From contig CALVWQ010000013.1 of NCBI GenBank assembly GCA_944367535.1, positions 1 through 51,376 of the forward strand: a stretch of DNA of 51,376 nt. Direction: 5' to 3'. Source of the stretch: an uncultured Clostridia bacterium (GTDB lineage: Bacteria; Bacillota; Clostridia; Christensenellales; Borkfalkiaceae). Both the position numbers and the translations under genes were made by a program. Shown here one piece after another: positions 26,766 through 34,687 of this stretch (position 1 is its first letter; each line of letters begins with the position of its first letter). The notes beneath the pieces were generated by a model that did no database searches, was not told the DNA's origin, and worked only from the letters and a program-made list of their open reading frames with translations.

Positions 26766-27680
26766 ATGGATAAAGAAAAACAAAAAGCACTAAAAGACAG
26801 AAATAAACTTTTTTTTGCCAAAAACGGAAACAAATATATTGAATATTATCATATAAACGACAGAATAATAAACGACATTTACCCTATCGACGTCGGTCAT
26901 GAAAAACATGTTTCTTCGGACGAAGACTTGGAAAACAAATTCCCGTATTTTCTGCTTCATTTCGTTATCAAAGGAAAAGGCTCGATAACCGTTAACGGCA
27001 GGACGACGGAATACTCGCGCAATTCGCTTTTCGTTCTGCGCCCCAACGAAACTATAATTTACCATACGGATAAAAAGAACCCTTGGGAATATTATTGGAT
27101 AAATTTTAACGGACTATACGCTGACACTATACTCGACACCTTAGATTATCCGGAACATTCCACAGTGCTGAAAATAAAAGAATCGGAAGTGAAACATTAT
27201 TTTGTCAAAGCACTGGCTGCAAAAAGCAATAAAAAACTACACTGTTTCGTGGTGTCTGAATGTCTGTTCGGCATATTTGCCAAAATCGCGGAAATCACAT
27301 CCGTCAAGAAAACCGAAGAAAAAAATCATCTCAAACTGATAGAACGCATTTCTGACTACATTCAGAAGCATTTGTTTGACAGCGACCTGAGCGCAAAACA
27401 AGTTGCCGCCACTTTTTTCATAAACGAATCGTACTTTTCGATATTATTTAAAAAGCATAATAATGCCACTTTCAAACAATACGTAAATTACGAACGCATA
27501 AAAAAGGCCACAACACTCATTGAAGATACAGACATGCTCATTAAAGAGATTGCCGGGCTTGTAGGTTTTACCGATTCACTCTATTTCGGCAAGCTATTTA
27601 AAAAATACAGGCTTGTTTCTCCCGAAAATTACAGATTATCGCTTAAAAAAAGAAGCATAATGCAAAACGAGTCCCGTTGA
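26766..27680 (+). CDS. AraC-family regulator of the surface-protein operons
   Basis: A 304-residue regulator with an N-terminal cupin sensor (about 35-110; GKGSITVNGRTTEY, NSLFVLRPNETIIYH) and two C-terminal helix-turn-helix motifs (about 200-300; LSAKQVAATFFINESYFSIL and IKEIAGLVGFTDSLYFGKLF, then SPENYR). It reads divergently from the operon at 26620. The paired box at 26688 and its twin at 30576 make it the likely activator of both surface-protein promoters. Box A also lies just upstream of its own -35. Expression from a leaderless transcript is predicted. Confidence 0.85.
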   Translation: MDKEKQKALKDRNKLFFAKNGNKYIEYYHINDRIINDIYPIDVGHEKHVSSDEDLENKFPYFLLHFVIKGKGSITVNGRTTEYSRNSLFVLRPNETIIYHTDKKNPWEYYWINFNGLYADTILDTLDYPEHSTVLKIKESEVKHYFVKALAAKSNKKLHCFVVSECLFGIFAKIAEITSVKKTEEKNHLKLIERISDYIQKHLFDSDLSAKQVAATFFINESYFSILFKKHNNATFKQYVNYERIKKATTLIEDTDMLIKEIAGLVGFTDSLYFGKLFKKYRLVSPENYRLSLKKRSIMQNESR

Positions 27681-27698
27681 AATAATAAGAAAAACTAT

Positions 27699-27743
27699 AA
27701 ACAATGGACGCGCCCGGAAAAATGCGGGGCGCGTCCATTGTTT
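27699..27743. terminator. Terminator between convergent genes
   Basis: A perfect 17-bp stem (27699-27715 with 27727-27743) and 11-nt loop lies between the AraC gene (ends 27680) and the peptide gene (ends 27771). The minus-strand tail is T-rich (TTTATAGTTTTTC) and the plus-strand tail is less so. It probably serves both. Confidence 0.7.
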
Positions 27744-27770
27744 ACGCCGTATAATAACGGATATAGTTCG

Positions 27771-27893
27771 TTATTCGATAGGCACCAGTGGGGTTTCGTT
27801 TTCGTAGATAGAATCCCCCGGATTGATAGAAGCCAATATAATGTCGCATTCCGTTCTGTTGAACGTCAAAACAGGTTCTTTATACTTTTTCAT
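27771..27893 (-). CDS. Small acidic peptide, surface-protein cassette, copy 2
   Basis: Encodes 40 residues from ATG 27893 with a strong GAGGTGAT ribosome site. It begins MKKYKEPVLTF, then CDIILAS, and ends with ENETPLVPIE. Its ribosome site follows directly on the stop of the surface protein at 27906 (12 nt between stop and ATG). It shares the D-[IV]-[IV]-x-x-S and [DE]-N-E-[LT]-x-x-x-P motifs with copies at 6865 and 38043. It has no signal peptide, membrane segment or Cys pair, and no peptide-modifying enzyme is encoded nearby. I recall similar unnamed short proteins in clostridial genomes, with no known role. Confidence 0.75.
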   Translation of the reverse strand: MKKYKEPVLTFNRTECDIILASINPGDSIYENETPLVPIE

Positions 27894-27905
27894 GTTGATC
27901 ACCTC

Positions 27906-30512
27906 TTATTTCGTGAAGAATATATTCGCCTGCTTGTTATAAGCGTATAATGCCTTGCAGACGTTTCCTATAGCCGCTTCGTAAGTTCCGGAAAGTGTCT
28001 TATTGACATAACTCAATGCGCTGTACTGAACAATTATTCCGCCGATATTAACCGTGAACTCCTTGTCGAGATCTTTTGCGGAAATGTTTTCTATCTTGAT
28101 GACATAGTAACCGTCATATCCTGCGACCGCTTCGGGAATCACCTCTGCGTCGTCCACTTTGAACGTCGCCGTGCTTATATCGCCTTCCGCCATAAAGTAA
28201 ATGTAAATGGATGTTTCGGATTCGAGTACAAGCGTCGCCCCGACTAACGAGACAGTGTCGTCGGTACCACTGACAACCGCGGCAAACCCGCCGAGAGCCG
28301 CCTCGTCCTCAACGGATAAAGCAAGTGACTCGTCGTCTTTCGCCTCGGAAGCCAGTTCGTCGTCGAACAGAACTTTCGCCGCCTCGCAATATTTGGCTAA
28401 TGCACTGACGAGTTCATAACCCTCGTCTTCTTCCGTGAAGGCAGCGATATAATCGCTTACGCTGTAAGTGCTCGTTATGTCGTAACCGTCAACGGATATG
28501 CTGACGGGCGTTTCGTAGTCTTTCGCCGCAACCCCCACCGTAAAGACAAAATATTCTGTTCCGTCCCTGACGGTTTTCACACCCTTGATCTTGCCGTCGT
28601 TAGCCGTCAGTTCGTCTACTTCGGAGATGTTTTTTATATAAACGTAGATATTGATACCTATATCTCCGTTCAAAGAAAGACTCGCGAATTTTGCGCCTTC
28701 CGCCATTTCCCATACCGCTGTCAGTTCCAACGCTCCGACAGTCTCCGCCGTCGTTGCGGCGATAACTTCGCCTTTGCACGTCCAATTGACAAAATCATAG
28801 CCTTCTTTACCCGATGCCGGCGCAAAAGTTACTATTTCCCCTTCCACGTAATATTCGGGATTATCTGCATCGTTTACTCCTCCGCCCGTAACGTAAGTTA
28901 TAGCATATTTCGCTTTCATGGGCTCGACGGAATTACCCGATTTTACACATACTCCGTAAACTTCTCCCACCGAAAGTTCAGTTGTTCCGTTCGTCCAGCC
29001 TATAACCGCATTGCCTGCGGTATCCTCGCCTGCCGCGGCATTAAAATTCATTTCAAAATCCGAAGACAGCAGTTCGCCGCTTGAAAAAGGAGTTTTTTCT
29101 TTTAACAGTATTGAAGTACCTGTTAAAGAAAGCGATTTGTCGACATAAATACGTATCATTTTCATATTGTCGAATGTCGTACCGGACGCGAGTTCCACCC
29201 TTACTTTTCCGGCAAAGGCGGGAGATGATATAGGTTGACCGTCTATAAACACGTATTTTGACCATATATCGCCGACATAATCGAAATTAAGTCCTCCGGT
29301 ATAATGGGCTTCAAGCATTATGTTATGCGAAAAATACAAATCGAAATATACTTCTGTCCCGTTATCCGCTTCCTGTATTCCGAAATAACCTTCCGTCACG
29401 TCGATACCATCGGGTTGAGTAGCGGTAGCCACTGCACTGTTGCCGTTTGTATCCAGAATCCTTGTGACAACTATTCTCTCCGAATTCATATAAATATTGC
29501 CGGACGCGTCTTCCCAACCGAAGCCGGGGAGAATTTCCAGGATTATCGCCTTGCCGAACGAACTCTCATAATATTCTTTGGGAAGATTGAAGTACAGATT
29601 CTTGCCGTCGACCTGTACGAATACCGGTTGGCAATATCCACTCGCCGGATCGCTACTTGCCCAACTTAAAACCCAATTACCTTTCGAATAATCATACGTA
29701 CTGTCATCTACTGCGGTGTTGATGGATGATACCGACTGACCATTGATAATCAAATAATTCTGCATATAATTCCATGTTTTTCCGGGCTCGGTAACATGAA
29801 ATCCGCCCACGGTAGCACCTATTAACTGATCTATGGGTACTGCAAATCTGTAATTTCCGTCTCCAATAATATCTTCAAAAATCAGACCGTCGGTCGATTT
29901 AATCTCGGTAAACTCGGTGGGTACTTCGTCCGATTTGTACCAACTGCCCGCCAGGAATTTATAAGTAACGTCTTCCCCTATGTATTTGACTATATCAGTT
30001 CCGGTATTATATGACAGACCGTTTTTAACTGTGATTTCCATTTTTCCGTAAAGCGTAGAAATATAGTCGCAGTGCAACATAAGTTTTATGTAAGTAGCGC
30101 CATCGGGCACGTGTAAAAGCACCGGCACCGCATAAATATCGCTTTCACTTCCGGGGAACGTAAGATATAGATAATCCGAATCGTCAACAGTTGAATTTAT
30201 TTCCCTGACGGACACTCCGTTTATGAGAATATAATCCTGCACCGCGCGTTGCGCTTCATCGCCGTCCATTATGCCGTAAGAGTTTCCGCCGAGCGGAACA
30301 CCTAAATCAACTTTGATTTCATAAAGACCGCTGTATCTCGTTCCGTAAGTAGTCTTGTTCACATCATAGCCCGTAACGGTTACGGTTTCAACACTCACCT
30401 CGCCCGTCGCATAAGTTTGCATCATTCCCGCAAACGCCAGCGTCAAACAGGTTGCGCATAATAATGTAAGACCGACAAGCCATGTTAAAATTTTAGCTTT
30501 CCTTAACATCAT
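27906..30512 (-). CDS. Surface protein with NGK-type repeats and no C-terminal anchor
   Basis: An 868-residue secreted protein with a signal peptide (about 1-36). Three NGK-type domains (about 40-190 with INGVSVREINS, 205-355 with INGQSVSSINTA, 365-525 more divergent with IDGQPISSP) are followed by an InlB-like repeat (about 535-610; EGYDFVNWTCKG). Two related beta-domains of about 110-130 residues end the protein, each closing in a Tyr/Ala helix (ALAKYCEAAKVLF and ALYAYNKQANIFF). It ends without a membrane anchor. The peptide gene follows 12 nt later. The start has AGGAGG and two consecutive ATGs; the second is better spaced. Confidence 0.75.
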   Translation of the reverse strand: MMLRKAKILTWLVGLTLLCATCLTLAFAGMMQTYATGEVSVETVTVTGYDVNKTTYGTRYSGLYEIKVDLGVPLGGNSYGIMDGDEAQRAVQDYILINGVSVREINSTVDDSDYLYLTFPGSESDIYAVPVLLHVPDGATYIKLMLHCDYISTLYGKMEITVKNGLSYNTGTDIVKYIGEDVTYKFLAGSWYKSDEVPTEFTEIKSTDGLIFEDIIGDGNYRFAVPIDQLIGATVGGFHVTEPGKTWNYMQNYLIINGQSVSSINTAVDDSTYDYSKGNWVLSWASSDPASGYCQPVFVQVDGKNLYFNLPKEYYESSFGKAIILEILPGFGWEDASGNIYMNSERIVVTRILDTNGNSAVATATQPDGIDVTEGYFGIQEADNGTEVYFDLYFSHNIMLEAHYTGGLNFDYVGDIWSKYVFIDGQPISSPAFAGKVRVELASGTTFDNMKMIRIYVDKSLSLTGTSILLKEKTPFSSGELLSSDFEMNFNAAAGEDTAGNAVIGWTNGTTELSVGEVYGVCVKSGNSVEPMKAKYAITYVTGGGVNDADNPEYYVEGEIVTFAPASGKEGYDFVNWTCKGEVIAATTAETVGALELTAVWEMAEGAKFASLSLNGDIGINIYVYIKNISEVDELTANDGKIKGVKTVRDGTEYFVFTVGVAAKDYETPVSISVDGYDITSTYSVSDYIAAFTEEDEGYELVSALAKYCEAAKVLFDDELASEAKDDESLALSVEDEAALGGFAAVVSGTDDTVSLVGATLVLESETSIYIYFMAEGDISTATFKVDDAEVIPEAVAGYDGYYVIKIENISAKDLDKEFTVNIGGIIVQYSALSYVNKTLSGTYEAAIGNVCKALYAYNKQANIFFTK

Positions 30513-30575
30513 ATCCTCCTTTGATAAAAAATTTTATATTGATTATAATTTTATATCAACAATTGAAGGTTTACA

Positions 30576-30610
30576 ATGGAAATATTTTATCTTTATATGG
30601 AAAAAATTTT
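30576..30610. promoter_or_regulatory. Paired AraC-type operator, copy B, with promoter
   Basis: ATGGAAATATTTTA (30576-30589) and ATGGAAAAAATTTT (30597-30610) are 21 bp apart. A minus-strand TTGTAA (30571-30576) touches the first box exactly as in copy A, with TAAAAT 17 nt on (30548-30553). The start codon is 64 nt from the first box, against 68 nt in copy A. Confidence 0.65.
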
Positions 30611-30636
30611 GTAAGTAAAATTTTTAAGATTAAATA

Positions 30637-30678
30637 TAATTGATAAGGCGTTGCATAAATGCAACGCCTTATCAATTA
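30637..30678 (-). terminator. Terminator after the DUF4838 gene
   Basis: A perfect 19-bp stem (30637-30655 with 30660-30678) with a TAAA loop begins at the base after the stop codon of the gene at 30679. The tail on the minus strand is AT-rich. It separates the enzyme pair from the surface-protein operon that starts at 30512. Confidence 0.75.
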
Positions 30679-32484
30679 TCAGATATCAAACTGATTTTTC
30701 AGTCTTTCTTCCCATTCGGATATATAATAGGACAATGTATGCGGCGCAAATTCGCCGAGTGTTTCCATCTTATAATGTTCGGCACATTTTTTTATCCTGT
30801 TAATGTAATTACATATCTTCTCTTTATTTAATTTATCAAAATAATTATACAACAACAGGTAAATAAAGGGACAGCTTTCACCCAAAACTCTCCATTGATA
30901 CTCATTCAACATATTAAAGTCGTCGGGATAATTATTGGCAACCTCATCGAATTTTTCAATCATTTCCGATAAAAACGATAAGGACCAATATATAGCACTG
31001 TTAAGGCTTTCAAAATCCAGGTATGATCCGTAAAATGCGTGTCGTCCGGTTTTTTCCTTTACCCTCTCCCAATATTCGTTTGTAGCATTGAATACATAAA
31101 GAACATTTTGATAGTCAGCACCATAATAGTTTTTTATAAAATCCTCTATTAAAATCTTAATGTCAAGTGAGGAGTCCCACATAAGACGGGAAGCAATATA
31201 TATTTTCAGTTCATTGAAGTTTGTTATTTTATAAGGATAAATCCCCTCTTCAAAAATATAAAATACATTATATTCTTTATATTTTCTGAAATTCTCGTCA
31301 AAACCATTCCACATAGGGAATGGTGCAAGAAAATCACAAAAATCTGCGCTGTAACTCCAAATACTCAGCGATTTACATACCTTACTCCACCCTTCGAAAA
31401 TCTCTTTAGTAGCAAAAGCCTTATCGCTGTTATAATTTGGAGCAAAACACGATTTATTCTTTTCATCAAAATAACTGAAAGAAGATGTGGCACCGTTAGG
31501 TGCTACCAAGACAGAAAGATTATCGGGCACAAGTTTGTTGCGTAACAAAGAGACAAAATGACCGTCTGCATCTTTGAAGACAGGAGGATAACAAGTTAAC
31601 ATATATGCAAATGTGAAAAACATTATCTGACGTTCTGAATTTTGCGAGTCAAAATAATTATTTACAAGATTTACCACATCGATAGTAAAATCCATCATTA
31701 ACGCACTTGCAGATTCGCCGTTTTCCATCAAAAATTTTTGACACGCACTGCAATGACAAAGAGATCTATTATCTTCCTGTCCGAGCATATAATATTTGCA
31801 ATCGGGAGTACTTTTTATATACTCTATAAGATTTTTTGCAAACTCTTGTTTAAGTTCGTCGTTTGTAAAACACAAAGCTTTTCTGTCTTCGGTATACCAT
31901 TCCGGGTGCATTTCGGCATATTTGTCAGGTGGAAGTATAATAAAATAAGAATGAGACCAGATCCCCCATTTTTCGTCGAAAGAGTATAACCTCATACGGC
32001 GAGTGTATAACATATTTTGATAGTAGACGGGATATATACCTACTGTACGAACTTTTATATCGGGTTCACAAATTATATAATTCTTTTCGGGAAATTTCGG
32101 CTCGATTCTTTCAAAACAAAAATCTGTATCCGTGAAAATTTTTAAACCGAACAAAATCTCAAGCAAACCATAGACACCATATATAGTCCCGTAATCTGTT
32201 TTCCCTCGAATATTAAAAATATTTCCTTCTATAAAAATTTCATAACCGTCATCTGAGCTAAAAATCTCATCTTCTGTATTTACAATACCTGATTTTATCG
32301 CTAAATTTCCGCAATCGCCTACAAAAAACACGCATGTAAAATCTTTGGAATCAAAACTTTTGTCCTGGGAAAGTTTTTGAACACAACCTATTTTACAGAG
32401 AAAAAAGGTCAATTCGGAAACGGCGAACTTTTCATTTTCGCTCATAGAAGTTTTTAATACTATTAAATATCTATTTTTTTGCAT
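30679..32484 (-). CDS. DUF4838 glycosidase-like enzyme, cytoplasmic, copy 1
   Basis: A 601-residue protein with no signal peptide. The N-terminal beta-alpha domain (about 1-120; IRGKTDYGTIYGVYGLLE) resembles the N-terminal domain of alpha-glucuronidases and GH20 enzymes. The TIM-like DUF4838 domain follows (about 125-480), with GQEDNRSLCHCSACQKF near 240-255, the family C-x-C-x-x-C signature. A helical C-terminus ends it. It is the most divergent of three DUF4838 proteins here. The ribosome site is GGGGAGC, 68 nt after the gene at 32553. The family is uncharacterised to my knowledge; a hydrolase of uronate or amino-sugar glycans is a fair guess. Confidence 0.75.
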   Translation of the reverse strand: MQKNRYLIVLKTSMSENEKFAVSELTFFLCKIGCVQKLSQDKSFDSKDFTCVFFVGDCGNLAIKSGIVNTEDEIFSSDDGYEIFIEGNIFNIRGKTDYGTIYGVYGLLEILFGLKIFTDTDFCFERIEPKFPEKNYIICEPDIKVRTVGIYPVYYQNMLYTRRMRLYSFDEKWGIWSHSYFIILPPDKYAEMHPEWYTEDRKALCFTNDELKQEFAKNLIEYIKSTPDCKYYMLGQEDNRSLCHCSACQKFLMENGESASALMMDFTIDVVNLVNNYFDSQNSERQIMFFTFAYMLTCYPPVFKDADGHFVSLLRNKLVPDNLSVLVAPNGATSSFSYFDEKNKSCFAPNYNSDKAFATKEIFEGWSKVCKSLSIWSYSADFCDFLAPFPMWNGFDENFRKYKEYNVFYIFEEGIYPYKITNFNELKIYIASRLMWDSSLDIKILIEDFIKNYYGADYQNVLYVFNATNEYWERVKEKTGRHAFYGSYLDFESLNSAIYWSLSFLSEMIEKFDEVANNYPDDFNMLNEYQWRVLGESCPFIYLLLYNYFDKLNKEKICNYINRIKKCAEHYKMETLGEFAPHTLSYYISEWEERLKNQFDI

Positions 32485-32552
32485 TTTAGCTCCCCTGATT
32501 TAAAAACATTTTTTACATAAAAAATAGTCATTATATTTATAGAAATATTCAA

Positions 32553-34589
32553 TCATTCCGTTTCCACCATAACAATTTCTGCACCGCGTGCCGGGATTTT
32601 AGGACATAAACTGAAATCGCCATGCAATATTTCATACCAAAACGGCTTCGATAACATTTGACAGTTTTTAATCTTGCATGAAAACAAAATTTTAGTAGAC
32701 GCTATATAATAATCGTTATTCTGTATAAACAACGCATATCTGTTGCCTTTTTTGAAAACATTTATATTGACGTCGCATCTAGCCGTCTGCTCGGGCAAAT
32801 GTAAAGTCGAATTTTGCACCTCTTTTATAATTTTAACGGCTTTTTTCCAGAATTTTTCTGATACGCTTTCGTATTCAAGTCTATAGGTCCAAATATTATC
32901 GAATTTATGGTAATAAGAAGGTACTTTCGCCTTAAAGTCTCGATCGACTGTTTCACGCCTCCTCACGGTCCCTACGAAAACGAAGTTATAAACATACATC
33001 TTGACGCCCGTTTCATCCCCGTATGAGAGAATATAATCCGGCTCCACCGACAAAGGATTATCATAATCGAAAATAATATAGGGTTTATCTTCGATTTTTT
33101 CTATATCTTCAACATACTTTTTATCAAAAAATCTCACGTTGGCAAATATCAAAGGATTTTTTATCCCATTTACGGAAGCCTTATCGGCTGCCCCTGCAAC
33201 GGCGATTTTCCTATCATACAACTCGTTCAAAATTTTGTTGGACGACCATTTCCTCTCATAAATATAATCCTTTATTTCGCCGGAAACGTCTTTATTGCTT
33301 ATAAAAACAAAGCCCTGCTTCTCCATTCCGGCAAGTTCCTGTTCCACCGCTTCCGTCGCGCTGATTTTTTCCCACGTTTCTTTCTTTATACCGTCCGACA
33401 GACAATACATAGGACCATTTGAAGTTCTTTGCAATACACCGCTTCCGTCCGCCCATGTAGCCAGGCAACGCCTTATAGTCGCTTTTCGGAATTCTCCCGG
33501 CATATCGTCCACGACGTTCCACTGTTCTGCATTGTCTTTTAAAGTACACATGGAGATATGTTTTATTGAAGGCATTGCCACTTTCATCTCCATCTGAGTC
33601 GTCTCAAAATGGTTATTTATATATCGGCGGTGAAAAAACGGTATATATATACCGCCCTGATCAAAATCCGAATATACTGGCTGTATGCTTCCGCAGTCCT
33701 CTGACATTACAGCGTATATTCTTTCGTCGTCAAAATCAGTGTAATCCAGACCGTAACGTAAAAAAGCCTCGAAAACAGACTTTGTCCATACGCTGTTAAA
33801 CATAAATATTTTGCCTGTCCCCTCGAATTTTCTGAGCTGTTTGCCATAAAATTCTTTGAATCTTTCCGCGATGAAACGCAACCACTCGTATTGCAGATTT
33901 TCAAAAATATATTTTCTCCGCACGGCATATTCTGAAACATTATCGTCACATTTTAAAGATATATAAGAAGGGAGCGAAACGCGCGTTCTCGTTATAAATT
34001 GCTCAACCAGATCGTCGCTGTAATCTGCCATTTGGACTGGATGGCGCAAACTCGATATACCATCGGCATAAACTACTCCGTCAAAACCGTAATCGGAAAC
34101 AATTTCCCACACTTTTTGAACAAGATAGTCATCATAATAAGTACCGTCTTTAAGCCTTTTTATGGGACAAACGCATTCACGATATTCACCATCAAAAACA
34201 CGCTCTTTTATATTTAGATTTTCGTCCGCAAATCCCTGACTTCCGATCGTACCGTCTAGTTTTCGGTAAAAACAGAAATTAAAAAAGGAAAACAAAACTT
34301 TAAGTCCGTATTTATGCAATTCAGTTACCAACGCACGCAATTCGTAGTTTGTCCATAGCTGAATTCTGCGTTCCTCATTATATTCATGTCCGCCATAAGA
34401 ACAATCTCCTTCGGTAAGCATATATTCAACAGACATGCCCTTATGGCAATTTACAAAGTCAACACTTGAAAAAAGTATATTGACCCCCACAATGTCGTGG
34501 TCGATTTTTTGTAAAAATTCCGACACCTTAAAATCTTTGCAATCCTTATCAAATCCTATAAGTTCAATCCAATACCACTTTTCTTTCAT
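32553..34589 (-). CDS. Predicted TIM-barrel glycosidase-like protein, function unknown
   Basis: A 678-residue cytoplasmic protein with AGAGGAAA as ribosome site. Residues about 1-350 look like a TIM barrel (ELHKYGLKVLFSFFNF, VSDYGFDGVVYADGISSL, an Asp-rich loop near TDFDDERIYAVMSEDCGS). Residues about 420-560 could be an alpha/beta (amidotransferase-like) domain and the last 80 a beta domain, an order seen in GH42-like enzymes. I do not recognise the family. It forms a pair with the DUF4838 gene downstream. The gap 34590-34687 before it contains the hairpin of the upstream operon. Confidence 0.5.
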   Translation of the reverse strand: MKEKWYWIELIGFDKDCKDFKVSEFLQKIDHDIVGVNILFSSVDFVNCHKGMSVEYMLTEGDCSYGGHEYNEERRIQLWTNYELRALVTELHKYGLKVLFSFFNFCFYRKLDGTIGSQGFADENLNIKERVFDGEYRECVCPIKRLKDGTYYDDYLVQKVWEIVSDYGFDGVVYADGISSLRHPVQMADYSDDLVEQFITRTRVSLPSYISLKCDDNVSEYAVRRKYIFENLQYEWLRFIAERFKEFYGKQLRKFEGTGKIFMFNSVWTKSVFEAFLRYGLDYTDFDDERIYAVMSEDCGSIQPVYSDFDQGGIYIPFFHRRYINNHFETTQMEMKVAMPSIKHISMCTLKDNAEQWNVVDDMPGEFRKATIRRCLATWADGSGVLQRTSNGPMYCLSDGIKKETWEKISATEAVEQELAGMEKQGFVFISNKDVSGEIKDYIYERKWSSNKILNELYDRKIAVAGAADKASVNGIKNPLIFANVRFFDKKYVEDIEKIEDKPYIIFDYDNPLSVEPDYILSYGDETGVKMYVYNFVFVGTVRRRETVDRDFKAKVPSYYHKFDNIWTYRLEYESVSEKFWKKAVKIIKEVQNSTLHLPEQTARCDVNINVFKKGNRYALFIQNNDYYIASTKILFSCKIKNCQMLSKPFWYEILHGDFSLCPKIPARGAEIVMVETE

Positions 34590-34610
34590 ATATTTCCTCT
34601 AAAATTCTTT

Positions 34611-34652
34611 ATAACGCCCCTGCCGTTTTATGCGATACGGCAGAGGCGTTAT
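34611..34652 (-). terminator. Hairpin ending the 51235-34688 operon
   Basis: ATAACGCC plus CTGCCG (34611-34625) pairs with CGGCAG plus GGCGTTAT (34638-34652), with a single C-A mismatch and a 12-nt loop. It lies about 35 nt after the stop of the last surface protein. The T-tract is poor. Confidence 0.55.
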
Positions 34653-34687
34653 TATTTCGTATCAGTTATTTGTACAGGTATTTTATA

